DNA from: Sporothrix humicola
Lineage: Eukaryota; Ascomycota; Sordariomycetes; Ophiostomatales; Ophiostomataceae
NCBI GenBank assembly: GCA_021396245.1
Contig: WNYE01000006.1
Coordinates: forward strand, 620,001-684,000
Direction of reading: 5' to 3'
DNA: 64,000 nucleotides
The notes beneath the pieces are model-generated. The model was not told the DNA's origin. It ran no database searches and saw only the letters and a list, made by a program, of their open reading frames with translations. A program made the position numbers and the translations under genes. Positions 9,837 to 19,876 of this stretch are shown here, piece after piece (position 1 is the stretch's first letter; every line of letters starts with the position of its first letter).

Positions 9837-11630
9837 ATGCAAATCTTCACATTGGCAGTCGTCTCCTTTGTGGGATCGGCTGCGGCCGCATCATCGCTCC
9901 GGCCTAGCCACATCCACCACAGAAATGCCCTCAACCAAACATCACCGTCGTGTCGTGCAGTCCCGGGCAGTGCCGGTTGGCCATCGGCTGATTTGTGGTC
10001 GGCGCTAAACAAAACCGTCGAGGGCCGTCTCCTACAGCCAGCACCCCCGGGCGCCGTCTGCCACCCGTCGCAGCCGACATACAACAAGGAAGCCTGTGCG
10101 GCCGTGCAAGGCAACTGGAGCGACGAGTTCTTCCACTCCAACAATCCTGTATCCGTCGAGTGGAACAACTGGACCAACGACACGTGCATGCCCGATGCCA
10201 GCCAGCCATGCAGCGGCGCGGGTTACCCCGTGTATGTCGTGAACGCGACGACGCCGCAGCACGTGCAGGCGGCTGTCAAGTTTGCACAGGCCAACAATGT
10301 GCGCCTGATTGTCAAGAACAGCGGGCACGACTATGTCGGGCGGTCGGCGGCGCCGTATGCGCTGTCGATCTGGGTGCACTACATGAAGAACACGACGCTG
10401 CACCCGACATCGTTCTCGCCGACGAGCTGCTCGAATGTCACCATCAAAGGGGCGGCCCTCACAGCCGGCGCCGGCATCCAAATGTATGACGCGTACGCGC
10501 TGACGCACACCATCAACCACACCGTCATTGGCGGCAACGGCCGCACCGTGGCGCTGGGCGGGTTTATCACGGGCGGCGGCCACAGTATCCTGGCGCCGCA
10601 AAACGGCCTGGCCACGGACAGCGTGCTCGAGATGGAGATCGTGTCCCCAACAGGCGAGATCCTGACGCTCAACGAGTGCCAAAACACAGATCTGTTCTGG
10701 GCAATGCGCGGCGGTGGTGGGTCGACGTTTGGTGTGCTGACGTCGGTGACCATGGCGCTGATTCCGAGTCCCGAGGTTGTGGGCATGACGTTCTGGATCG
10801 GCACGGGCGCAGATAACACGCAGGCGTTTGATATGCTGGCGTATGTCGTCTCCCAGTTCCCCGACCTGGCCGACGCCGGAATTTCCGGCTACCCAATCGT
10901 GTTCAACACTGTCAAGAACTTCATTGACGGCAGCAACACGTTCATCAAGGGCATCATCGGCAAGCTGATCCTGCCCAACTCGAGCAACGCAACGCAACTC
11001 ATCGAGAAGATCAAGCCCATCTTTGACCACGTCAACACCACCTACCCGGCCATGTTTGGCGAGTACAACACGACGTACTACCCGGACTTCCAGGCCTGGT
11101 ACGCCGAGAACTTTGACCCGTCGCCCACGGGGCACGAGAACTATATGAGCTCGCGGCTGCTCGACCGTCCTGCTCTGACGTCGGATCCAGCCGCCCTCAA
11201 GCTGGCTTTGGCCAAATTCTCGGCGTCGGGCCAGGCCACCGTGTACATTGTGTCCGGGCCGGCGGTCCACACGGCCAAGCCACGTGGCGGCGGCAATGCG
11301 GTGCTGCCCGTCTGGCGGCGCACCTATGTCCACGCAACGGCCAGCATTGCCTATGCCGTGCCCAACAATGCCACGTACATTGCCAACGCCAAGGAGCTGA
11401 CAGGCTTCTTCTCGGCGGCGATGCGCGACCTGGCACCCGACACGGGCGCGTACATGAATGAGGCGTCCAAGTACGAGCCAGACTGGCAGACGACATTCTG
11501 GGGAGAGCACTACCCGCGTCTGCTAGAGATCAAGAGAAAGGTGGACCCGACAGACGTGCTGTGGTGCATGCCCTGTGTTGGCAGCGAGCGGTGGGCCGAG
11601 GAGGCAGACGGGAGTCTGTGTCGTGTGTAA
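9837..11630 (+). CDS. Secreted FAD-linked oxidoreductase (PCMH/BBE type)
   Basis: Single exon, 597 aa. The start at 9837 has a good context (GCCACCATGC) and gives a signal peptide (MQIFTLAVVSFVGSAAAA); the frame is open further upstream but without such a signal. The FAD-binding PCMH domain covers about 130-310, with NSGHDYVGRS carrying the probable covalent-flavin His164 and GGFITGGGHS at 241-250. A C-terminal BBE segment (YMNEASKYEPDWQTTFWG onward) follows. Berberine-bridge enzymes often use a second, Cys linkage; the aligned stretch here reads VIGGNGRTVALGG without Cys, so only a His linkage is expected. It resembles fungal isoamyl-alcohol-oxidase-like proteins. The substrate is unknown. 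Confidence 0.85.
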   Translation: MQIFTLAVVSFVGSAAAASSLRPSHIHHRNALNQTSPSCRAVPGSAGWPSADLWSALNKTVEGRLLQPAPPGAVCHPSQPTYNKEACAAVQGNWSDEFFHSNNPVSVEWNNWTNDTCMPDASQPCSGAGYPVYVVNATTPQHVQAAVKFAQANNVRLIVKNSGHDYVGRSAAPYALSIWVHYMKNTTLHPTSFSPTSCSNVTIKGAALTAGAGIQMYDAYALTHTINHTVIGGNGRTVALGGFITGGGHSILAPQNGLATDSVLEMEIVSPTGEILTLNECQNTDLFWAMRGGGGSTFGVLTSVTMALIPSPEVVGMTFWIGTGADNTQAFDMLAYVVSQFPDLADAGISGYPIVFNTVKNFIDGSNTFIKGIIGKLILPNSSNATQLIEKIKPIFDHVNTTYPAMFGEYNTTYYPDFQAWYAENFDPSPTGHENYMSSRLLDRPALTSDPAALKLALAKFSASGQATVYIVSGPAVHTAKPRGGGNAVLPVWRRTYVHATASIAYAVPNNATYIANAKELTGFFSAAMRDLAPDTGAYMNEASKYEPDWQTTFWGEHYPRLLEIKRKVDPTDVLWCMPCVGSERWAEEADGSLCRV

Positions 11631-12334
11631 GAGAAGTGTAGTGGGGGAGGGCATGACGCGAAGAGAACTGGAGAGGATGGAGGGGCATCATCGTGACGAT
11701 GAGGGGTTCAGTATGACGTGGCGGTGTGATGATGTGTTTTGATGAGAGAAGATTCAGAAAATATTAGTAGAGAGAAAAGCAGAAAGGGGTAAATCAAACA
11801 AAGGAAAGAGCAATTCGTAAATACGAATGAAAACAGTAACCGCGACTGACGCGCATGTGTGTTGTTGCCCAATGTAGAAGTTGCCAAAAGCGGTGAGATG
11901 TGCACCTGTAAGGCACACTGCAGGCAAGTGCGAACGAGTGCAGTCTCATGCAGAGCTGATGCAGAATGATGCAGGCGCTAACTCACCGTTCTGGCGGGGT
12001 TTTCTGCCGTGCCTGGCCCACTATTATGACAGCAGTGACAGCACTGTTGGCCACCGTGTTGGCAGCACAGCCCGCTATGAGTCGACGCTACACTTTGTAC
12101 ATTTAGCGAATGAGTCGCATTCTCCTGTTAGTGTTAGTCGTCAAAATGCACATCCCACTAAGACGCATCACGGCCTAATTTTTCTGCCGTTTTTTGCCCC
12201 TCAACTTTTCAACGTCCAACTCGAGGTCGACTGCGTATATATTGAGGCAGAAGGAGGGCCACAGAACATTTGAAAGCCTACACAACATACCCAAAAACCT
12301 CAATTCCCACAACAACCCCACGCACACCCACAAT
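11631..12334. promoter_or_regulatory. Intergenic region with RIO1 promoter
   Basis: A TATATATT element at 12236-12243 sits about 100 nt before the RIO1 start codon and is a plausible TATA box. The remainder holds the oxidase 3' UTR and no recognisable gene. Confidence 0.4.
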
Positions 12335-13792
12335 ATGGCTTCTGAAGACCGCGTCGCCTCCCTTGCCGGAGGAGTCTCCAACGTTCACATTAGCGATGGC
12401 GGCTCGGGCACCGGCCACAAGGACGGCAAGGTGCACCTGGGCCGCGAGAAGGCCGACCGGGCGACGCGCGACCAGGTGCTGGACCGCCGCACGGAGGCGA
12501 TCATCGAGGCCATGGTCCGCAAGGAGCTGATCTCGGAGCTGCAGGGCGTCATTTCCACGGGCAAAGAGGCTAATGTCTATGCGGCCCCCCTGCACACGTT
12601 TGACGACGAGGACGGCACGCACACCAGCACGCTGTACCGCGCGGCCAAGATCTACAAGACGTCGATCCTGAGCTTTGTCGACCGCGAGCGCTACATTGCC
12701 GGCGAGCACCGGTTCCGCGGCGGCGGCCACAAGGGCAACAACCGCAAGATGGTCAAGAAGTGGGCCGAGAAGGAGTTCCGCAACCTGCAGCGGCTCAACC
12801 GCGCGGGGATTGCGTGCCCGTACCCGATCCAGCTCAAGGCCAACGTGCTGCTGATGGAGTTTCTGGGCGACGGCGACGGCCATGCGTTCCCGAGACTGAG
12901 AGATGTCGAGCTGACGTCGGAGAACAGCGAGAACGAGGACGAGGACATTGCCACGCAGTGGCGGGCACTGTACATCCAGCTGTTGGGCCTTGTGCGCCGC
13001 CTGTACCAAGTCTGCCGTCTTGTCCATGCCGACTTGAGCGAGTACAATATCCTGTACCACGACCACACTCTCTACATCATCGACGTCTCCCAGAGCGTCG
13101 GCCACGACCACCCGCAGACGTACGACTTCTTGCGGATGGACATTCACAACATTGGCGCCTTTTTCCGGCGCAAAGGCGTCGACACGCTGAGAGACCGCAC
13201 CGTTTTTGAGTTTATCACAGCCGCGCCGACATCGTCGCCGGCCTCGACAGAGCCGGAAGCCGATGCAGCTGCTGCTACCGAGGCCATTGAGGCACTGTAC
13301 GCCGCCCGGCCCAAGACCGAGTCCCCCGACAGCGACAACAAGGAGGCCCTGGCCGCGCTCGAGGTCGACAACGAGGTCTTCCGCACGCAGTACATCCCAC
13401 AGTCCCTGCACCAGATTTACGACGAGGGCATGGTGGCCCGTGGCGATGGACCTGTCGGCGGTGTCGAGGCTCTGCACGCCAAGGACTCACTGTATGGTAA
13501 CCTGTTGGCAGGCGAGAAGCCGGCCAACGGCGAGGAAGAGGACGACGATGACGACGAAGACGACGACGACGAGGATGATTCCGACTCCGAGTCGTCTCTC
13601 AGCAACTCGGACAATTCAGACGACGAGTTTGGCCGCCCGCGCAAGCCCCGCGGCAAGCGGTTTGACGACAAGGACGAGAAGCGGGCGCACAAGCAGGCGG
13701 TCAAGGAGGAGAAGCGCGAGAAGCGGCTGGTCAAGATGCCCAAGAAGGAGAAGAAGCGCAAGGTCAACACCACGTCGCGGAAGAAGAAATAG
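12335..13792 (+). CDS. RIO1: RIO1-type atypical serine kinase/ATPase
   Basis: Single exon, 485 aa from ATG 12335; the frame is open upstream but the family N-terminus begins about here. RIO1 signature parts are all present: STGKEAN nucleotide-binding loop (74-80), Lys105 in AAKIYKTS, the WAEKEFRNLQRL helix, catalytic Asp233 in HADLSEYN, and metal-binding Asp250 in IDVSQSVGHDHP. The C-terminus has a long Asp/Glu run (about 395-415), then a Lys/Arg-rich tail ending KKEKKRKVNTTSRKKK. Rio1 acts in late cytoplasmic maturation of the 40S subunit (20S to 18S rRNA) and in release of assembly factors. The catalytic set is intact. Confidence 0.96.
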   Translation: MASEDRVASLAGGVSNVHISDGGSGTGHKDGKVHLGREKADRATRDQVLDRRTEAIIEAMVRKELISELQGVISTGKEANVYAAPLHTFDDEDGTHTSTLYRAAKIYKTSILSFVDRERYIAGEHRFRGGGHKGNNRKMVKKWAEKEFRNLQRLNRAGIACPYPIQLKANVLLMEFLGDGDGHAFPRLRDVELTSENSENEDEDIATQWRALYIQLLGLVRRLYQVCRLVHADLSEYNILYHDHTLYIIDVSQSVGHDHPQTYDFLRMDIHNIGAFFRRKGVDTLRDRTVFEFITAAPTSSPASTEPEADAAAATEAIEALYAARPKTESPDSDNKEALAALEVDNEVFRTQYIPQSLHQIYDEGMVARGDGPVGGVEALHAKDSLYGNLLAGEKPANGEEEDDDDDEDDDDEDDSDSESSLSNSDNSDDEFGRPRKPRGKRFDDKDEKRAHKQAVKEEKREKRLVKMPKKEKKRKVNTTSRKKK

Positions 13793-14796
13793 ACGAGGCT
13801 TGAGGGTTTAGCTTTGATATACATTTAGGTACATGGCAGCATTCTCGGCGTTGAAAAGTGGATTTTTGGATTTATTGTTTCTTTTTTTGGTTTTGTTTTC
13901 CTTTACTCTTCTCATATACAGATGACACGATCGAATGATGAAGCAATCAATGGGCTTGGGTGCTTCGAACGAGTTGTGTACGACCCATTTATCTCACGGT
14001 TTCTCTTTTTCGAAAAAGCCTTTGATGATTGGATGTCGACACACTCGTTCTGGCGCCGCGTGGCCTCGGATCAGGGCGTGGCAGTATTTTTATACTGCAG
14101 CCTAATCTGACGAACAAAGAGAGCACTGACGATCGTTTCTGTTTTCACCTTTTTACCCTCATCATTTTTATCATGTCTTTTTCTCCATCATTTCTTTTTC
14201 AGGCCATCTGGCTTGTTTGCATAGAATACCCGAATATGAAATGAAATGTGTTCGTGTCTTCATTTTTTTTTGTCGTCTTGCGTATTGATTCCATTTTTGA
14301 ATAATTAGTTAGTTTCGACGTTAAAGCCCTTCATACGCCGTCTCGTCTTAATTAGTTGCCACTTTGGGACAGTTGGAGACAGTTTCCGTGTTCCAGGCGC
14401 CTGGATTGCCAAGCCTTTGTCCGTCTCGTTCAGCCAATACATGATAATTGTGTTCTTCTCCTCTTTCTCTACAAGTAGACGAATGTCACCACAATCGTCA
14501 GCAGCGATCAATCGGACACGGCATTGTGCCGAATACTGTCCAGAGATCCATCGCATCCATCTTCCTGCTCTCTGGTCTATGCACACACGGCAGAGATGAA
14601 ACCACGGCAGCTCGACGATCCCTCGTCCTGATTCGTCTTACAGGCGTCGTCCGTCTGTATTTATCGTCGTATTTTGTTCAATCTTTCCGTTTCGTATTTT
14701 GTGCCTCTTTTGAACACATTTATATTTGTTTTCGATCATCCCTTCTATCATCAGTCTCTTCTTGGTCTTCAAACCCCGTCACCACCCATCACCACA
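13793..14796. other. Intergenic: RIO1 3' flank and GT1 promoter
   Basis: About 1 kb, T-rich just after the RIO1 stop and pyrimidine-rich before the next start. No gene is recognised. Confidence 0.5.
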
Positions 14797-16599
14797 ATGA
14801 AGGTCCTTGTCGCCACCTACCCTTACGCCGGCCACTTCAACCCCACGCAGCCCGTCGTCTGCGAGCTCGTCCGCCGCGGCCACGATGTCGTCTGGATGAC
14901 GGATCCCTCTTACGAGGCGCGTGTCCGCCAGACGGGCGCCCGCTTTGTGCCCATGTCCGAAGACGCTCTCATCGACGACGAGCACATTCACGTCATCCAG
15001 GGCAAAGTGACTCTCGCAAAAGTCGCTGACTACCTGCGCCGCTTGTTTTTGGACCGCATCCCTGCCCAAGTCCGCGATTACGAGGGCGTCGCCGCTGTTC
15101 TGGGCGATGATTTCATGCCCGACATTCTCGTCGTCGACTTTTGCACATATGCCGCCCGCTGCTACATGGACCGCGCTGGCGTGCCGTACGCCACCCTCGG
15201 CATCAACCCCTTGGTGACGCTCGATCCAGAGATTCCGCCCTGGGGATCGGGCGAGCAGCCGCCTCGCACCAAGGTGGGCAGACTCCACAACCGTGTCCGC
15301 CATGCTCTGGGTGTCGTCTTTTTTATTTCCCGCCTGTCTTCAGCCTTCAACAAGCAGCGCCGCATCCTGGGACTGCCGCCACGCAGCCGCTGGCGAAGCT
15401 ACGCCGACGATGTGCGGTCGCCGGATCTACACATTATGATGACGACGCCCGCATTCGAGTTCCCGCGCAAGAACATGCTGCGGAGTGTTGTGTTCGTTGG
15501 GCCGTTGTTGCCGTCGTGGCTGGACGGAGAGGCGAAGAAGACTATTGGGGGCAATACAAAGCCGAATGCAACTGATGGAACCCAGCCCGCTGCAGAAAGT
15601 TCACAACCTGCAGAAGCACCGCCCGCTGACGAGCAAACAGCAGACTCTGCACAGCCGTCCACTTCTACGGCAACTGCGGACGATGTGCAGCCTGTTTCGG
15701 ACGTTTTGCCGCCCTGGTGGGACGAGATGCTTGCTCATCCGCGCGAACGTGTCGTCCATCTCACCCAAGGCACAATCGCCGTCAACACAGACTTGCTCAT
15801 CAAGCCGACTGTCGAAGCCCTTGCCGATCGTGATGACCTGCTGGTCATTATTACTGGCAAGAATGTCGAGGCCATGTTTGAAAGCGAAGCACCGGTACCA
15901 GAGGTGATAGTCAGTGCAGAAGGGGAAGTCGGGGCAGAAGTGGCGTCGGCTGCTGCTGTCCCCACAGAAACACCTGCAGAGATATTGACGGAACACGTCG
16001 AGGGAGGTTCCGCGGAACCTGTCGAACCCGTCGAACCTGTCGAAGAATCACCCAAGATTAAGCGTCCTGCGAATGTCCGCACCGCCGCTTTCGTCCCGCA
16101 TCTCCGCCTGCTGCCCCATGTCGGCGTCATGGTGACGAATGCCGGCTACAATGGCGTGCTGGCCGCCCTCAGTTGTGGTGTTCCGTTGGTTTGTGCCGGC
16201 CGCACAGAAGACAAGGCCGATGTCAGCAGCCGTGTGGCCTGGTCAGGCGCCGGCATCGACTTGGCCACAGGGGCGCCAACAGCTGCTGCCGTGCGGGCGG
16301 CCGTTTTACGGATTGTAGGTGACGCCACGGAAGACAGTGCCAATACTGGAAAGGGAAAGACGGTTGGTCTACATCCACCCGGTCATGACTACCGGGCAGC
16401 TGCTGCACGGATCCGCGACGACTTTGCACGGCACAACGGCCCCGTCGAGGCGGTCGACGCTCTCGAGGCGCTGGTCAAGAAAAAGGCACAGGAAAAGGCA
16501 GTGGCAGAAGCTCTGGAGAGAATGGACAGCACGACAAAGAGAAGGAAATTACAGCCGAAGCCGATCCGAGACAGCATTGCAGAGAGTTCACGGTCGTAG
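14797..16599 (+). CDS. GT1 family (MGT-like) glycosyltransferase with two disordered insertions
   Basis: Single exon, 600 aa; the start at 14797 (CACAATGAAGG) opens directly into the first GT-B strand, MKVLVATYPYAGHFNP, with the expected catalytic His13. The C-terminal donor-binding half carries TNAGYNGVLAALSCGVPLV (447-465) followed by EDKADVSSR, the usual acidic/sugar contact region. Two Ala/Glu/Pro-rich stretches, about 246-302 and 364-423 (including VEPVEPVEE), interrupt the fold and explain the length over the usual ~400-450 aa. It probably transfers a sugar from a nucleotide donor to a small lipophilic acceptor; neither donor nor acceptor can be named. No membrane segment or signal is seen. 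Confidence 0.85.
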   Translation: MKVLVATYPYAGHFNPTQPVVCELVRRGHDVVWMTDPSYEARVRQTGARFVPMSEDALIDDEHIHVIQGKVTLAKVADYLRRLFLDRIPAQVRDYEGVAAVLGDDFMPDILVVDFCTYAARCYMDRAGVPYATLGINPLVTLDPEIPPWGSGEQPPRTKVGRLHNRVRHALGVVFFISRLSSAFNKQRRILGLPPRSRWRSYADDVRSPDLHIMMTTPAFEFPRKNMLRSVVFVGPLLPSWLDGEAKKTIGGNTKPNATDGTQPAAESSQPAEAPPADEQTADSAQPSTSTATADDVQPVSDVLPPWWDEMLAHPRERVVHLTQGTIAVNTDLLIKPTVEALADRDDLLVIITGKNVEAMFESEAPVPEVIVSAEGEVGAEVASAAAVPTETPAEILTEHVEGGSAEPVEPVEPVEESPKIKRPANVRTAAFVPHLRLLPHVGVMVTNAGYNGVLAALSCGVPLVCAGRTEDKADVSSRVAWSGAGIDLATGAPTAAAVRAAVLRIVGDATEDSANTGKGKTVGLHPPGHDYRAAAARIRDDFARHNGPVEAVDALEALVKKKAQEKAVAEALERMDSTTKRRKLQPKPIRDSIAESSRS

Positions 16600-16865
16600 G
16601 GCGGCTGTGTGTATTTCGTCTAATGCAGGGCGGAGAAGGAAATAACTTTGAATAAAGAAAAGAAAGGCAGGAAAGCAGGAAGGCTTCGATAAATAGTCAA
16701 AGCTTGGGTATCAAAAATCAAACATTGGGTATCATAAACAGAAAGAAGCCATAAAAGATAAACCAGAACTGCTCCAAGATAATCAAAAGAAATTCCATAA
16801 GAAACATCCGTCAAGAATATCCATCAAGAAGTTCGTCAAGTCCATCAAGAAGTCTAACAACACGC

Positions 16866-17120
16866 TTATGAGCGCATCCGGTTTCTCTTCCTTCCCTCTT
16901 CGGCCTTGGCCTTGCAGATCTCGCAGTCGTTGTCAAACTTGAGAGGCTCTTCGGGCTCCTTGTCGGGGGCATAGGATCGGGGCTCGTCGTCGGTCTCGCC
17001 CCGGCAAGCCCAGCCGCGTTCCTTGGCGGGAAGACACCAGATGTCCATCTTGATCTTCTTGATGTGGCCCGGCTTCTTGCACGACACCGACTGGTAGTTG
17101 AGGAAGATGAACTGGCACAT
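16866..17120 (-). CDS. Small Cys-containing hypothetical protein
   Basis: 84 aa frame, MCQFIFLNYQ to the end, with Cys at 2, 14, 29, 39, 66 and 69, a KKPGHIKK basic patch and a final C-x2-C (CEIC) before a basic tail. The layout (MC start, mid CxxxxGH, terminal CxxC) resembles a widespread group of small fungal proteins of unknown role that may bind zinc. Its stop is 266 nt from the stop of the convergent glycosyltransferase gene. It is short and not supported by a named domain, so it could still be spurious. Confidence 0.5.
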   Translation of the reverse strand: MCQFIFLNYQSVSCKKPGHIKKIKMDIWCLPAKERGWACRGETDDEPRSYAPDKEPEEPLKFDNDCEICKAKAEEGRKRNRMRS

Positions 17121-18680
17121 GTTGTCGGTTGCCGGTGTCGGTGTCGGTTGTGGAGAATTTTCGAGGATTATCGGTTTGATGAATCAAAGCATCGAAGATC
17201 AAGAGATCGAGATCAAAATCAAAATCAAAAGATGAGGGATCGGACCAAAATGAAGGGTTTGGTTGAATTTGACGATAACCGGACGAGGCCGTTGACTATT
17301 TTCCGTGCGCTGGAAGGCGATGTTGCCGCTTGTGTGGGAGTAGTTTGTGATGAATGAGTTGAAAGACGAGATGCAGAGTTGGGGGGCTTGGATGAAAATC
17401 GCCCTGATATTTGAAGCAGTCAAGGGCAAGCCTCTAACAAAAATTCCACCATCAAACTTGTGCGCTGCCTTACAACACAGCCACTATGGCGCTTATTAGT
17501 GATGCCATGCGCTTGATGTACCCTAGCTTATACTCATCGACGAACGATGACAATACTAAGGCATGCACAGTCCGATGTAGATGTTCGGTCGTTGACTAAC
17601 ACTTTTAGTCCACCACTGTGTCCAAAGTAGCTGTTTATGGAGGATTAGTGTTTTTTTGTGAGATTTAAAGCATTATTAAATTGTACATATTTGTTTTGAC
17701 AGTATTAAACTGGTTTTTGTATGGGAATTATTTTCATTATTTTTTGTTAGAAATTAAAGCGAAACGACATTCAATAAAAAATGGGCGTGGCCATTTTCCC
17801 CCGTAACCAAACAAAGACCTCCCTCGAGCCACGGCTACAAAATCCATGAAAAATTACCTACTTGTGAGAGGACAAGACCCTTGCTGACTGTTGAGAGTCG
17901 TGAACTTGTCACAGCCTGGGCGCATGATAAATGAATCTCCAGACTGGTACAACGGTACGTACCGAGACGAAAATACACAGTCTTGGGTTAGTGCAAACAC
18001 CAAAAATCCCGGCTGGCAAAAATATTTCTCCCAGGCTCAGTCTACACCCAATCAATGAGAAATGGCCTCCAAACACACTGTCTTTGGAGAAGCAATATCA
18101 AATCCAGCTTGTCACGATGATGGACTGTCGTCTGGTGTTAGTCGTTGTGGGTCGCGATGTTGCAGATCAGAAAAGATCACGTGACTTTTGTTACAATATC
18201 ACGTGTAGTGACACGTGCAAGCATAATGGGAGCTTCCTGGATGGCGCCCTCTGATTGGTCCAAACCAAGGTAACGCTTCGCGGTTTCGAGGTACCAGCAA
18301 AGCAGCCAAACTAACTAGCTGCCTACAACGGGCTTCCAAACGTTCAAACCTCCCAAAAGCCATCCCTGGAAAAAAGGCCGCAACGACACAGCCAACGACC
18401 ACCTCCCTCCGACATCACAAGCCCGCGGCCCATCGACGCGGTAGTCCTCGGCAGTCCTCTCCTTTTAGCTTTTCGACGACATTCCTTTCAGACGGGCGAT
18501 TAAGAGGCGGACGAACAAGCATTGATTGCTTCGCGATTCGACGACCTTGACCATAACGACAACAACCATTACTCTAAGCGACCGTCGATAAGAGCTTCAG
18601 ACGTGGACGCAGCTTGAGGCGATCTTGACGTTCTCCCTCTTCGAATATCTCCATACTCTCCCCCACTCACACACACCACA
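17121..18680. other. Intergenic region upstream of VMA16
   Basis: 1.56 kb. Nt 17,600-17,800 are strongly AT-rich. Three CACGTG boxes lie at 18178-18217 (separate entry). A CT-rich stretch at 18,420-18,680 is a likely leader. No gene is recognised. Confidence 0.5.
18178..18217. promoter_or_regulatory. Triple CACGTG E-box upstream of VMA16
   Basis: Perfect palindromic CACGTG hexamers start at 18178, 18200 and 18212, about 460-500 nt before the VMA16 start. The first is in the context ATCACGTGAC. bHLH regulators of the Cbf1/Pho4/TFEB type recognise this core. Confidence 0.5.
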
Positions 18681-19401
18681 ATGAGTCTTTCGTACGGACT
18701 GGGCGGCACAGGGGCCGCGCTGCTGGTTGTTGGAGCTTGTATGTGAATCCGACATGACGATGATATCTCGACAACTGGGCGGACGAATACTAACAGACTG
18801 CAGACATGCTCTTCACAGGCAGCGGCGAGTCGTTCAACGTGGGCGCGTTCCTCGAGTCGGTGTCGCCGTATGCATGGGCGTCGCTCGGCATTGCCCTGTG
18901 CATTGGTCTTTCCGTCGTTGGCGCGGCATGGTAGGTCCTGCCCATATCTGTATTCAAATTGAATCGCATACTGACTTTTCCAGGGGCATCTTCATTACAG
19001 GCTCCTCGATCCTCGGCGGCGGCGTCAAGGCGCCCCGCATCCGCACCAAGAACTTGATTTCCATCATCTTTTGCGAAGTCGTCGCCATCTACGGCGTCAT
19101 CATGGCCATTATCTTCTCGTCCAAGATCTCGGCCGTCACGGGCGCCGATCTGTACAGCGGCGACTCGTACTACACGGGCTTCGCCCTCTTCTGGGCCGGC
19201 CTGACCGTCGGCATGTGCAACCTGGTCTGCGGCGTGGCCGTGGGCATCAACGGCAGTGGCGCTGCGCTGGCCGACGCCGCGGACCCGTCGCTGTTTGTGC
19301 GCATCCTCGTCATTGAGATTTTCAGCTCCGTTCTGGGCCTGTTTGGCCTGATCATCGGTCTGCTGGTGTCGAGCAAGGCGCGCGAGTTTGGTGCGGAATA
19401 A
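18681..19401 (+). CDS. VMA16: V-type ATPase proteolipid subunit c''
   Basis: Three exons, 18681-18738, 18804-18930 and 18984-19401, giving 200 aa. Introns of 65 and 53 nt have GTATGT and GTAGGT donors and CAG acceptors; the first junction restores Tyr in GAYMLFTGSG and the second Trp in GAAWGIFITGSS. The product is a multi-helix proteolipid with the c'' signature: VKAPRIRTKNLISIIFCE with the proton-carrying Glu in the membrane helix (FCEVVAIYG), and the second repeat GINGSGAALADAADPSLFVRILVIEIFSSVLGLFG. It belongs to the Vo rotor ring of the vacuolar proton pump. Length fits the family (yeast 213). Confidence 0.95.
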
Positions 19402-19876
19402 GCGGGTCGATGAGAGGGAGACCGGGTCGTGTTGGTGGGCTCGCGTTGATTCTTGACGCAAGTTTTGCTAACGGGCTCAGCTAGCTAAGCTACAGACGGC
19501 GAGTTTGTGGTGGTGGACTAGCGGACAGATGTGGTGGAGGCACAGTGTGCTTCCTATGTCTGTTTGTGTTGATTTTGGGGGCTTGTATTGGACCTGCTCT
19601 GGTCCATACCCCCCTTTTATTTCCCTTTTGGTTTACACATGTTGGCATCTTTTTCTCACAAAGAGGGTTGACACGGCATATGTCTGGCGTTCCATTTCTT
19701 TTCTTTTCCTTTTGTTTCTTTGATTTTGTCGTCATCTCTCTTACTTTTATCTCTTTTGATAACCTGCCACAACACAAACGTATAATAGATGGAAGCTGCC
19801 ATAGGCAGAGGACTAGGTGGTAGATCTGTATAATTTGTACAATGTCATATTCTAATGCATTTATCGTCTCGCCTGT
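19402..19876. terminator. Convergent 3' region, VMA16 / CnxE
   Basis: 475 nt between two convergent stop codons, T-rich on the + strand at 19,680-19,750. It should contain both polyadenylation regions. No gene is seen. Confidence 0.4.

Noticed and set aside
10032..11510. 492-residue frame antisense to the FAD oxidase
   Set aside because: It has no domain and is explained by GC-rich third positions of the sense gene; the same holds for long antisense frames over 5130-6284, 12278-13477 and 48192-48878.
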